A DNA stretch of 64,000 nucleotides from Rhizophagus irregularis (GCF_026210795.1 NC_089452.1:2604001-2668000), one strand, 5' to 3'. Shown: positions 47,010 to 59,209, counted from the stretch's first letter. Notes: generated by a model from the letters alone, not told the origin. Program-made: numbers and translations.

Positions 47010-48223
47010 TAAAATAATTATTTATATTTTAAAGTATTTATAGGATCACACTATATATAAGTCATTACATACAGTTTAATATATATATTTTATTAGTATA
47101 ATATCGATTAAAATAATAGTAATTAAAATATTGAGCTTCGAGAAAATAAAAAAAAGATATATTTTTAAATGGATAAGAGGAGGATTAACGTAAATAGCTG
47201 ATTAATTAAAGTTCGATTTCCAAAAAAATATCATTTATTATGAATTCACAAGATAATGCTTTTCAAATCAAGTTTTAATATTTATTTATTTATTTATTAG
47301 TTCTATTTACCTTTTGAGTCTTAAACAATAAACATGAAAAATTATAAATTTTATCTTACGAGAAATTATAATTAAAATTCACTTGCCAATAGAAAAAGTA
47401 CAATATTAAAATAAGTATTAATTATACTAATTAATTAAAAAAATTTTTTTTTTTTTGGCTGGATATGTTTTTTCATTTTTACTAAGTGAAAAAATATATA
47501 ATATTCTAACTAAAGATTATATAAACTGAACATATTTATTCAAAAAAAAAAAAAATATTAAAATTTCAGTGAAAAAATATTAAAAATAACTTACAGTATA
47601 CAGTTTATAAAAACTCGGAAAAAAATAAAATAAAAAAATAAACTATATAATAATTAAAAAAAAATTTCGATCTAAAAAAAAATGAAAAAAAAATCTTTTT
47701 ATTTAAAATCACTATACTACTTTTCCTCTCACCACCTCGCAAAACCATACAAACTATACAGTACATGCGTAAAGAACCATACCATACGTGATTGCTACCC
47801 AATTAATTTAAAAATCCTCATACAACTATATAATTTAAAGTAGTACAGATTTAAAATCAAAAGAATTTCTTGCAGATTTTCTTAAAAAATTATTCATTTT
47901 AATTATGACAACTATGAAATTACGTCTAAAAGCCGAGCGAAAGTTTTTCCTCACGTATTAAATTTACTATTTTAATAGACGGCAAAATTTGAACCTTTTG
48001 TACTACCTATAAATTTTATTACATGCTCAGGAACTTTCGTACTTAACAAATTAGATGTTATATTTTACATAAAGCTTTAATATATTTCATTTAAAAAAAA
48101 AAAAATAAATTTGATATTTTTTTAAAAAAATTATAAATTTCCTGATTTATAAGAACTGCTCATTTACTTTAACAGATAGGCTTTGCTGAAAATAAAATAT
48201 GACTAGTAAGCTTATTTCGTTAA
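47010..48223. other. AT-rich intergenic, nothing recognised
   Basis: Long A/T homopolymers; the only frames are short and low-complexity. Confidence 0.5.
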
Positions 48224-48227
48224 TTAG

Positions 48228-49228
48228 TGTTACGCAGTAAAATGTTACGCAGCAATCACGTGATATAACGGGTCCCGTGATGCTGATCAATGTAGTAGAT
48301 ATCGAATAGATGTCTGCATTGACCACTATTTTACAACCCGGCCCGGCCCGCACTCGGGAATTAACATAAAGTGCCCGGCCCGGCCCGGCCCGGACTTAAT
48401 ATATCAAAAACCTGGCCCAGACCGGACCCGGACTTCTATTATTATTATATCATTTTGTTGTAAAAACAAAAAAATTGGCCAACTTAATTTTGGCCAGTTT
48501 AATTTTGGCCGGAATTAAGACGATTTTGGCCGAAATTACGAAAATCCGGGTTTATTGAAAATTTATGTGCCGGCCCGGACCTGGCCCGGGTGAATTTTGA
48601 ATAAAATTTGCCGGCCCAAACCCGGATCCGGGTCTAGGGTTTCTGGGTTCTGGGTCCCATTTGCAGACCTCTAATGTCGAATATGTTCGATATATTACAT
48701 ATGTCTGATATATAGAATATATGGTATATAAAGAACATATAGAATAAATAGTATATATAGATAATATATATAGCATATATAGCATATATAGCATATATAG
48801 TATGTATAGCATATGTAGCATAAATTTAATATATTAGATATTATTTTTCTTAGTAAAAATTTGTTATAAAAAGACAGTGTAAATGCGCATTATAAAAAAG
48901 TAGTTCTTTAGAACAGTTCTTAAAAATCTTTAATAAAATTAATTAAAAACCCATATACCCTTTATTTTCGTGTTGTTATTTCTTATACACTTTATTCTTA
49001 TTCATTGTCTATATTTGGTTAGTTTAATCCCTTACTTGCGTCTGATCGTATAGGCTATTTGGAGAGCTATACCATATTCGCATTTGATCGATTTTTGTTA
49101 AGATTTACATTGAATTAATTGAATTAGTATAAGATCTACGTCGATCCTATTAATTTCCGACCCTACCGATCCTTCTGCTTACACTAAATATACCGCTTAT
49201 TTTTAAGCACATAAGAACTGACACAACA
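48228..49228. mobile_element. Solo LTR (1001 bp) with a nested hAT MITE
   Basis: It begins TGTTACGCAG and ends ..GAACTGACACAACA (TGTT..AACA termini). TTAG duplications lie at 48224-48227 and 49229-49232. It is the same LTR as 54096-54751, sharing blocks such as CAGTGTAAATGCGCATTA, TTAATCCCTTAC..GCGTCTGATCGTATAGGC and TTTTAAGCACATAAGAACTG. A TATATAGCA microsatellite (about 48700-48830) lies within it. The extra length comes from the insertion at 48307-48673. Confidence 0.8.
48307..48673. mobile_element. GC-rich hAT MITE inside the solo LTR (367 bp)
   Basis: The ends TAGATGTCTGCATTG and CATTTGCAGACCTCTA are inverted. The flanks ATATCGAA (48299-48306) and ATGTCGAA (48674-48681) match 7 of 8. 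The second LTR copy lacks this segment, which confirms an insertion. Subterminal CCGGCCCGG tandem arrays make it the most GC-rich stretch noticed in the window. Confidence 0.82.
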
Positions 49229-49492
49229 TTAGTAAAAAAAAATTTGATTAACCGAAACTGTATTAGCAGTAAAAATGACACTGACAGCAAATCAAATTAT
49301 TTCAACTATAACAAGTGTAACCTTTAATTTCTTAGCTTCAGCAATAATTATAACTTTAATTAGTATTTGTATTTTCAATTTTATGGATTGTTTTCTGTAT
49401 AACCAACTATTTTTCAACACTATTTAAATAACAATTTGGTTAGAAAAATATATCAAAAAGATATGATGTTATAAATCTTTGCTATTAGTTAT

Positions 49493-52221
49493 CCCAGTAA
49501 ATAGTTTTTGTATAAATTTGTACCAAATATATATTAAAATATACAATATACAAGGATGAGCCCGTTTGGCACGAAATTTGAATTGATTCGTTCTGAATTA
49601 ATTCCAAATTCATTCTAATTTTAACTATATTTATGCTGATGTTGAGCCATCTATAAGCCAAATATTTGCCAAAAATGTACCAAATTTATTTATATTTGTT
49701 TAATATATGTAATTAAAAATATTGTTTATTTAAAGTAATATTACAGTTTACTCAAAGTTATAATACAGCTTCATTGTATTAACTATCTAAATCTAAATCT
49801 ATTTTGTATCAATATTAATCTATACTAAAGTTCACATCACGTATAAATCTATCTAAAGAAGCATTCGATCCCTAAAAAAAGAAAAAGTTAAAAAAATTTT
49901 TTTTCTAAAGTTTCAAATTCCTTTTTTTGAAACTTGGGATTTTGGTTTCCAAGCTGGAGCAAACTTCACTACAAAAAAAAAAAGAAAAATTTAAAAAAAA
50001 ACTTTTTTCTAAGTTTCAAATTCCTTTTTTCGAAACTTACCTATCTCACGCATCTAACTGAGAGTTGATTTCTCACCAAGATCTGTGTCTAAGCTGCTAA
50101 AAAAGAAAAATATATAAATTAGTAACTGTTTTTAAAAGACATAATAAAAGACGGAATAAAACAAAAAGATATTACTCCCACTGAAGTTCCACGTCCAAAG
50201 AGTTGAAGAACTGTCTAAAAAGTAAAAGAGAACAGTTAGAAAATGTTCATCAAAATAAAAATTTTAAGAAAAAAAATGACAATCTTACCAAAATGCTGCA
50301 TCTGGAGAGACCAGAAGAACCATCTAAAAGAAGAAAAAATTGAAACATTAGAAAATGTTTCATTAAAATAAATAGCTAAGAAAAAAATGCCCACCAAAAT
50401 CCACATCCGGAAGTTCAAAGAATAGGTTACCTAAAAAGGAGAAAGAAACATTAATAATGTTTCTCAAAGAATAGTTCAAAAAAATTCTTCCACCTTACCG
50501 AGTTTTTATGCGTCCAAAGACTTGGTCTTCTAAAAGAAGAAAAAACTGAAACATTAGTATACGTTTTGTTAAAGAAATATATAGAAACATAATATTGTCC
50601 GATTTCTTACCAAAATCCCATGCATTTGAAGGGTGGAACGAAGACAAAAATCTAAAAAAAGAAAGTTTAGTAGTTTAGTACCAAAGATGAAAAAAAAAAC
50701 AACAAACAATAAAAAAACCACCTTTATTTCCAAAGAGACATTAAAATATAAAAAAAGAAATATCAAAACCTAAAGAAGAAAGATTAATTGTTAGTATGAA
50801 GACAAATAGATAAAATGAAAATAAAATTGTACACTCACCCAGAAAATCGGCAATACCTAAAAAAGAAAGAAAACCTAAAATTTACAAAAAAAAAGAAAAT
50901 CAAGTTAATAATGAATATGAAGAAATAAAAAAGTGAAAAAAAATGGACACTCACTTGAGAGAATCGGCAAAATCTAAGATAAAAATGAACCATTAATAGA
51001 GTTCATTAAATTAAAGTAATTAATGAAAAAAAATTACCCACCAGAAAGAGAACCGTCTAGATAAAAGAAAGTAATGAACTGTTAGAAACTGTTAACAAAA
51101 ATAGTTAAAAAAAATTGAATACCTTACCAAATTCGTGTTTAAGGAAACTGAAAGAATCACCTAAAAAGACCTACAAAAAAGAAAGGAAACGTTCAGTTAG
51201 AACGTTTCTTAAAGAAGAAAAAGAAAAATGAAAGTTTTGTAGTAAAACGTACAAAACTTACTGTTTTCTGAATTCTAAATTCCCAGAAACCAAACCTACA
51301 AAAAAGAAAGAAGAGTTCAGTTAGAACGTTTCTAATAAAAAAATATATAATTTAAGTTAAACTCACCATTTCAAGCTCCTAAACTAATTCCCGCTACAAA
51401 AAAAAACAAAGGAAACGTTAGAAAACGTTTCCTATAAAGTTAATTTTTTTTTAAAAAATAAATTTTCTAAAAAAGTTTTGAAGCGAACACTTCAAAACTT
51501 ACCATTTTATTTTCTGAAAGGAGGGAAGGGGAAAGGGTGGAAAAAAGGGAAGAAGGGATAGGAGTGAGGGAAAGGGAAAGGGTGAAAGAGAGGGAGGTAA
51601 AAGGAAATCGAGGGGAAGCAAAAGGTGAAAGAGAGAAAAAAATTAAGCTTTGCCAAAAAAAGCATAATTTTTTTTCACTATACCGCAGCTGAAGTTGCGG
51701 TAATTATTAATTTAATATCACATGATACACGTGATACATAATTTTGGGTTTCCCGAAATTTTTTTTTTTATATTTTTAAATGATATAAATAACAGATGTG
51801 TATATATGTGCTCATAATCATACACATATATATTTAATATGAACAATGATATGTATATATGTGCTCATATACATACATAAGTACAGTATAAGGAAATTTA
51901 TCAAGTGCAGAGAAGTAGTAATACAAATTTTATACAAAATTTGTACAAATTATGGTCAAATAATTTTATACGGAATATATAATTAAAATATATGTAAATT
52001 TATATGGAATTTATTTTTGAAAATATTTTAAATAAATATTTATTATGAATTTGGTATGATTTCATTCCTAAATATCGATTTTGGTACAAATTTAACGTGA
52101 TTTAGTAAAATCATTTTATTAATGTGATTTGGATCGGCATAAATTTAATACAAAATAATGATATTTTGTATATTTTAGACATATATAGGGTATAAATTTA
52201 TACGAAAACTATTTACTGGGG
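49493..52221. mobile_element. TIR element (2.7 kb) carrying a mini-exon array
   Basis: The left end CCCAGTAAATAGTTTTTGTA (49493) and the inverted right end (..TACGAAAACTATTTACTGGG, about 52201-52220) pair over about 32 bp with few mismatches. The candidate target duplication TTAGTTAT/TTAGCTAA (49485-49492, 52222-52229) matches 6 of 8. Subterminal ATTTGGTACAAATTT-like repeats occur near both ends. The interior (about 49870-51660) is the exon/intron array described separately. No transposase domain is recognised. Confidence 0.7.
49870..51660 (-). other. Mini-exon gene-like array inside the TIR element
   Basis: On the minus strand a CT-rich leader (51660-51510) precedes ATG at 51505-51503, which abuts a GTAAGT donor. 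Downstream are about 14 short segments of 12-45 nt, each preceded by a polypyrimidine acceptor (TTTTTTGTAG, CTTCTTTTAG, CTTTTTTTAG) and followed by GTAAG, GTGAG or GTGGG. Several segments are related: they begin ATGGTTCTTCTGG, ACGGTTCTCTTTCTG, ACAGTTCTTCAAC or GTGATTCTTTCAG, and two share (T)TTGCCGATT.TCT before GTGAGTGT. Readable pieces include DSFSFLKHEF, NLFFELPDVDF and GSSGLSRCSI. I could not thread one open frame through all segments; the second one has stops in every frame unless a shorter acceptor is used. It could be a mini-exon gene, a non-coding RNA or a decayed copy. Confidence 0.5.
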
Positions 52222-52229
52222 TTAGCTAA

Positions 52230-54091
52230 AATATTTGAATTATCGAGCTTATAAAGAAAAGTCATATCAGATATATAATTAATATCTAGTATATATATTT
52301 ATATGTCAACTTACAAATAGCAGCTTGTAAAGAATGCAATCATCTTTGTCTAATGGGTTATCTAATATTATTTACTAGTTTTTATTAATTTTAGAATCAA
52401 AAACCAAGAATGAACATAGCTTATATCCTGGGTAAATTACTTTACTAAAAATGGCTATTTTTTTGAAATACTTTTATAATATTCTTATTATACCTTTGTA
52501 ATACAGACATTATTTTGTAATGATTGAAATTGTTTTTATGTATTTTGCAATTAATTACAAATACTACTATATACAAGGGCTAATAAAGTATTACAAATCA
52601 TGATTTCAAAACAATTTAAACATTACATTGCAGTGGTATTTGTAATGGATTTATTAATAATAATATAATTGATAAATTGAAATTATTGTGAAATTGTATT
52701 GCAATATTTATAATATTAATATGAAATTGTATTGCGATGGTTTATATAGTATCTTAATATGAAATTGTATTGACCAATCAGGTGACCAAATTCCACCTGA
52801 TTGGTCCCTATTTTTTTTCAATTTCCATCAATCGGTAAACCTGATTGCTGCTAAAAAATGGCACAAAAGGAGGATACTCACTTTGCTATCAGTATAAGAT
52901 ATTTTGATATATATATAATGTCTATATTGATAACTATGTTATCATGTATTTTATATGTATTAGCAACAAACCTGCTATTATAGTTCAAAATATATTAAAA
53001 TATCATATTAAAATGTATTACAATATTAATACTAATATTAATTTTATATTATTTATTATAAATACTATATTAATATATATATTATATTAATATAGTGATA
53101 TCTATAATATATATAAATATTGCCATATACAGTATATTATATTGATATTATATATAATGTTTATAATATATATATTGCCATATATATTATATTGATAATA
53201 TAACCTATTAAAATTAATGTAAATATATATAACAATATGCATAATTATGTCAACATGCTATTTATATATATATTATAAGGATGTCAAAAAAACCTGCTCT
53301 GATAGTAAAGTACGATTTTCACATTTCATAATATTACTAAACATCAAAATATAAATCAATTTCCATATTTTTTACTACATTTCTACATTCATATCACAAC
53401 TATATCTTCATTTCCATGTTCATATCCAAACATTTTAATAAAATAAAATATTTCTTACCTGAATTCATGATTTATTGATCATTTTTCAGAAATAAAATAT
53501 AATTTGAAGTAAAATAAAATAAAAATATCATATTAATTAAAAATACATTAATTTGTTTTTGATTAATTCATGTTATTTATAAAAATAAAATTCAATAATT
53601 CTTGGATAAATAATAATATTTGAGTACTAAAGACTAAAACTTCTGAAACTAAAGTTCCAAATCCTCTTTTTATAGAAAATTTTAGGGAACTCTTCTTTCT
53701 GAATTATTATTACATCACTATTACATCATTATTACAGTATCACGTGACTTAAGAGTCTTCTCCTAAACTTAACCATAAACTCTTCTATACCTAAAATACT
53801 AAGATACCTATGACTTTCTACTAATTACTAGAAATAGCTTCAAATGTGAAGTTAGCAAAATATTTGATGAGTAAATTAACATCATAATTGATTGGAACAT
53901 TTTCTATTCTGATAGTAGTATCAGCTATATGGTTAAGCATTGATATGTTGCTCTATCAAATCTGTAGTTAATTCTAATGCTATAACAATGTTGAGGAGAG
54001 GTATTGATTTGTTGACTTATTGAAAGTTTCTTCTGATGATATTAGAACAGAGAAGTATTCTAAGGTCATGTGTTTGTAGAACCTAAATGTA
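52230..54091. other. Very AT-rich intergenic with small repeats
   Basis: Three copies of a GAAATTGTATTG-containing unit lie at 52690-52770. A perfect 13-bp hairpin (GACCAATCAGGTG/CACCTGATTGGTC) is at 52772-52806. TA-rich runs extend over 52900-53280. No genes seen. Confidence 0.5.
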
Positions 54092-54095
54092 ATAT

Positions 54096-54751
54096 TGTTA
54101 CGCAGTAAAATGTCACGTAGTAATCATGTGATATAACTGGACCCGTGATGCCGATCAATGTAGGAGATATCGAATATATTCGACATGTTCGATATGTTAT
54201 ATATGTCCGATATATAGAATATATGGTATATATAGAACATATAGTATATATAGAATAAATAGTATATATATATAGCATAAATAGCATATATATATAGCAT
54301 AAATAGTATATATAAAATATATAGCATATATAGCATATGTAGCATAAATTAGATATTTTTTTTTATATAGTAGAAATTGTTATAAAAAGGCAGTGTAAAT
54401 GCGCATTAGAAAAAGCAGTTTTTTAGAACAGTCCTTATAAAAATCATTAATAAAATTGATTATTAAAACTCATATACACTTTATCTTTCGTGTTATTTCT
54501 TATACACTTTAATTTTGTTATTCATTGTTTATATTTGGTTAGTTTAATCCCTTACCTGCGTCTGATCGTATAGGCTATTTTGGAGAGCTATACCATATTC
54601 ACATTTGATCAGATTTATGTTAGATTTACATTGAGTTAATTAAATTAGTATAAGATTTATGCCGATCCTGTTAATTTCCGACCCTACCAATCCTTCTGCT
54701 TACATTAAATATACCGCTTATTTTTAAGCACATAAGAACTGACATATAACA
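54096..54751. mobile_element. Solo LTR (656 bp)
   Basis: TGTTACGCAG to ..GACATATAACA, flanked by ATAT (54092-54095, 54752-54755). It is collinear with the LTR at 48228-49228 without the internal MITE. Each copy has its own target repeat, so these are two independent solo LTRs in the same orientation and not the ends of one element. A TATATAGCATA microsatellite lies at about 54230-54340. Confidence 0.8.
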
Positions 54752-54755
54752 ATAT

Positions 54756-55203
54756 CGTTATTTTCTGTCAAAAAAGCATTTTTTTTATTTCATTTCATTA
54801 TTGGTTTTGTTGGTGTCAAAACTATCTCTCAAGATGAATATCTGATAATGACTATCTGCCCGAGAGTTATGTTCTTTAAATATATCATCATGTCGTGTTA
54901 TTGTGTCATTGTTTGTGTTACAAAATTTTTTTTAGTATTTTTTTAGGATAATTTAGGTTATTTTATTGTATAGTTTAGATATTGTTTATTTTTATTTGTT
55001 TATATTATTTTTAGTTTATTTTAGTTTATATACTTATTGGATTAAATGATGAAATCGGAAGATTAGATAATTAGTGGCTGAAGGATGATCATTAGAGGTT
55101 TAGTGGTTGAACAAGATGTTACAAAGGACGATTTGTACTGCGGACTAATTAACCAAAGGACCATTTAAATGATAGACAAAAATGTACCAAATTTTGGGGG
55201 ATC
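54756..55203. other. Intergenic, nothing assigned
   Basis: T-rich at 54920-55030; possibly the left part of another LTR-like repeat split by the element at 55204. Confidence 0.3.
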
Positions 55204-55848
55204 CTCCCGAAATCCCAACAACCATAATCCCGATGTGATAAAATCTTAACATTCCTATTCCCGACTAAGACAATATCCCGAATGATTAAAATACTGAAAG
55301 AATTATATCCTGAATAGTCCAAAACCTGGAATTCAAAATTCCCAAAAGTTCAAGTTACTGATGAGTCAAAATTCTGACACATTAAAGAAAAGAATTTTTT
55401 TCATATGACCATTTATGTAATAATATTATAGTGATTGCATAATTTGCCAAGGAGTTATTATGTCAATTACTCCTGCGTGATCTCACTATATATTATACTG
55501 TAACATGTAAGTCATAAATCAAAATTGCAATTTTTTATCATTTAAATTGGAAATAGTGCATATGTATTGTATATATGATTGTATTAATTGTCGCAAATTA
55601 TATAATCAGTAGGAAATGATCTTCCTAGAAAACAAAAATCAAAGAGATACTTAAAATTATAATATTATGTCGGGATTTTGACTCATCAGTAACTTGAACT
55701 TTCAGGAAATTTAAATTCTGGATTTTAGACCATTCGGGATATGATACTTTCGGGATTTTGATCGTTCAGTATATTGTCTCTGTCAGAAATACGTGCCTTG
55801 GGATTTTATCATATCGGGATTGTGCTTATTGGGAATTTGTGGTAAACT
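55204..55848. mobile_element. Long-arm TIR element, 'AATCCCGA' family
   Basis: The left arm (AAATCCCAACAACC.., ATAATCCCGATGTGATAAAAT.., ..CAAGTTACTGATGAGTCAAAA) is matched inverted by the right arm from about 55668 to 55845 over roughly 170 bp with scattered mismatches. The spacer is about 290 bp. The motif (A)AATCCCGA recurs every 12-25 bp within the arms, as in the copies at 4426 and 20889. Confidence 0.75.
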
Positions 55849-55854
55849 CATTTT

Positions 55855-57037
55855 GAGAGATATTTAAAGAATAAGAGGAGGAGCAATTTTGAAGGATAGT
55901 TAGTGATAGTCAAGTGATAAGTAGTGATAATTAACCCTTGAAAAGGAATAACGAATATTACAGAGCTGCTGAGTGAGGCAGTGATATGGTCAATTCCTTA
56001 CCAATTTTTGTCAATTGTTAATAAAGATACACGTTTCTTACCAATTCCTAATTATATCTTTTATTATTTATCATTTATTATTCAGTTTATTTATTTTCGC
56101 GTTTATTAGTTTATAAATAAAAAATGATATATTGATCGATTACACACCATAAACCTATCTTTATTTCATATACCTTTGTCAAATATTAGCCTACAATTAT
56201 TATCGATTTCCTACTGCATCTCTTATTATATTACATTCATTACATGTATTACTGATATTCTATTTCTGTTACTACCTGACAAATCGTATAAAATCGATAG
56301 TGACATTTGCAGTATTTTTATTTGTGTATTTGTAGATCCTCGAGTATTTTCTATATTCGTAAAATCTTTATTCTGATCCATATCCATTTGATCGTAGTTG
56401 TTTGTGATTGGTGTTTGTTGATCAGAAATATTTTGTCACATAATAATATGTCTGGTTCTGAGGAAATTGGGTGGAAATTTTCATCTTTCCATAGCAGAAT
56501 GTTCAGGTGAGAAGGGGAAGAAGACTCGTTGAGTGTAGAGTTTGTTATTTTATACATTTAAAATCATCTATTGGTTCACCAGAGTCTCTTTTATTGATAC
56601 CATAAGTTGTAGCATTTATTTCTTGTCTGAAAGACTTGTATGATTTTTGAAAATAGTTATTTGTATCCGTCATTTTTTAGAAGGGTACTTTGAAAAGGTG
56701 TTTTGTGCCATAGTAATATATGTTTTTCACATCATAAAATCTATATTTGCAATAAAATTTGTATGTATACTATCTGAAAAAAAAAGTATTCATATTGAAA
56801 TTCTTTAGCAAAATTTTGGTCAAGGGATCGATCTTAACGAATTGAAATTTTTTTATTTTTTTTATTTTTCTTTAAGTTTATAACATATGATTATTTTTTA
56901 TTCCTGTAAAATTTTAATTAAAGAATTATAGCCATTAAAAATTCCTTTAATTATAATATAATTATATAAGGCATATTGGTCAAGGAGCTTAATAATAAAT
57001 AAATTATCTATGTAATTTTTACTTTCTGGCTTTAATT
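55855..57037. other. Intergenic, nothing assigned
   Basis: Short frames at 56176-56557 on both strands overlap one another and have no recognisable content. AATAAAGATACACG near 56022 could be a polyadenylation context of an old LTR. Confidence 0.35.
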
Positions 57038-57045
57038 CTCCCTGA

Positions 57046-59074
57046 TAGGAATGTGGGCATTCCACGACTTAGCGACTCAAGCACAGTACAGAACCGAGAA
57101 CGGAACCAAAACTGAAAACTGGTTCAGTTCTTTGGAACTGAGTCGTTCAACTTGAGCAGCTCAGTTCCGTTCAGAATATTGGTATAATTTTTTAAGAACT
57201 GTGAAGATAATTAACATCACACTAGTAATAATAGGCAGTCACCTGTTGTGCATCAGGACCAATGAGTTTGTTTAGATAGAAAATTTTAGTATCATAATGT
57301 AATACTAAGTAAATTAAAGATGGTTGTAGTAGTTTTTTGTTTATAATTAGGAATTTAATATGGTAATAACTAATTAGTTAACAAAAAAGAATAAAATAAT
57401 ATGTATTAATTATTGATGATTTGACGTTTGAGTAAAGAATGAAATTTGGATTAATTAAGGAATTGTGAAAAAATAATTATCAATAAAAATTAATTTTTTT
57501 TAGAAGTATTTTCTAAAAAACTTTAATATGAAAATATTACAAATATATTTATTAATTGACTATTTCTATTTTTACACTACATGTGTAAATACGGGTCACG
57601 TGATTATTGTCGTTTGCATAAAAAATTTCCTATTTTGGAAATTTGTGTAATGCATTTTAATTACAGTAATTTTGGCTGAAATTATAAATTGGCCGAAATT
57701 ATTAGACGGGACATATGACAAATAAGATTTTTCCTACCGAAAAAATTCAAGTCCCTAGAATAAATAGTAAAAATGGAAAACTATAGGGGTGTGATATGGG
57801 TGACAAATTATAGTCACGTGATACATGTTTCGCATACTAGTGTATATTAAGAAATTATCTTATTAATTAATTATAAATTTTATAATTATTTCTTATTATT
57901 TATATTACGTTAATCTTAAACTTATAACCAACTTAAGAAAAATATTTGAACAATTAAATGTATTAGAATCTCATTTCATTTATTATTATTTTTTGATACT
58001 CATTTTACTCGATAAATTATTAATTTAACTAAGCCATTTGAATTAAAAACTTTATTCAAAAATCTGGTGATTATTTAGAGAATTTCAGATATGGATTTGG
58101 TTATAATAACCTATTGTCAAATCAATCAATTAATTATAAAATATTGTAAAAATATCAATTTTTTAAATTTGAAAATCAAACTATTTATCCAGCATTTAAT
58201 TTAATTGAAATAATCTTAATCATATTATCAACGTCGGTCGATTTCCTAAAAATATAATTGTAAATATAATTAATATAATATTTTATTTTTTTATTTAGTA
58301 ATGAAAAAAATTAAAAAAAAATTGAGGGGAAGAAAAAGGATAAAGAAAAAAAGGATATCCGAAAAAAAATAAGTACCGAAAATACCAGACTAAAAAAAAA
58401 GATTTAAAAATTCTGATTAAGGTAAAATTGCATTAACCGAAATTGGATTAGTTGATTGAAATACACACAGATATAAATCATCATCTATTAAATGGGGATG
58501 TAAAATTTTTAAGAATTTCTATGCAGTTACACTATGAAATTAATGATTATAAATCAACTGTTTGAAAACCATCCTGTAATTAGTCAAGTAAGATAGCAAT
58601 CCATTTAGAGAAAATTTCGAATCTATTCAGAATTTCAGATTCAAACTAGTAACTTAATTTCAGAAATTATCATCTAGTGATCCAGACAAGCATTGTAAGA
58701 TAAGCATTCATCTGGAATTTGTCCGCCTAAAAACATTACGTATTACAGTCAAACCTTTATATAACGATATGTTGGGACATATATGAAATTTTTAGAAAAT
58801 ATCGTTATATCAAAGTTATACCGATATTTATATGTCCTCACATATAGTGGGAAAATAAAATTTTATCAGTATATCAAGTTTTTAATAGTATATCGGTATA
58901 TCGAATATCGGTATATTGAGGTTAGACTGTAGTGCATAAGAGGTCCTGAACTGACTTGAGCCATTCTGTGGAACCAAACCGCTCAGAACCAGTTTTCCAG
59001 AACGGTTCTGCTCAGAACCAGTTCCTCTGCTCAAAAGAACCAGAACTGAACCGATGGAACCGTCCCCATCCCTA
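57046..59074. mobile_element. hAT-like element (2.0 kb), non-coding
   Basis: The ends TAGGAATGTGGGCATTCC and GGAACCGTCCCCATCCCTA form an imperfect inverted pair. The flanking octamers CTCCCTGA (57038-57045) and CTCACTGA (59075-59082) match 7 of 8. Both subterminal regions are packed with GGTTC/GAACC motifs (57080-57180, 58950-59060). No transposase is readable in the interior. A mariner-type MITE is nested at 58746-58929. Confidence 0.75.
58746..58929. mobile_element. Tc1/mariner-type MITE (184 bp)
   Basis: The ends CAGTCAAACCTTTATATA and TATATTGAGGTTAGACTG are flanked by TA (58744-58745, 58930-58931). The start CAGTC is shared with the MITE at 10358. The interior repeats ATATCG and CGATAT. 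Confidence 0.82.
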
Positions 59075-59209
59075 CTCACTGACCCTTTTTCTTTGAAAAA
59101 TGCAAAAATATCTACAAGTGAATATACTTTTAATGATACTAATAATAATGCTTTCTATATATAATAATAATAGATAAATAATCTAACAAATAAAGAATAT
59201 TTAATAGAA

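Noticed and set aside
48552-48821. Minus-strand Tyr/Ile/Met-rich frames over the TATATAGCA tracts (also 54066-54345)
   Set aside because: Translation of a microsatellite inside an LTR.
50236-50766. Single-exon minus-strand frames of 60-65 codons in the TIR element
   Set aside because: They read through clear donor/acceptor pairs and mix intron and exon sequence.
48228-54751. A single LTR retrotransposon spanning both LTRs
   Set aside because: Each LTR has its own flanking target repeat and there is no gag/pol between them.
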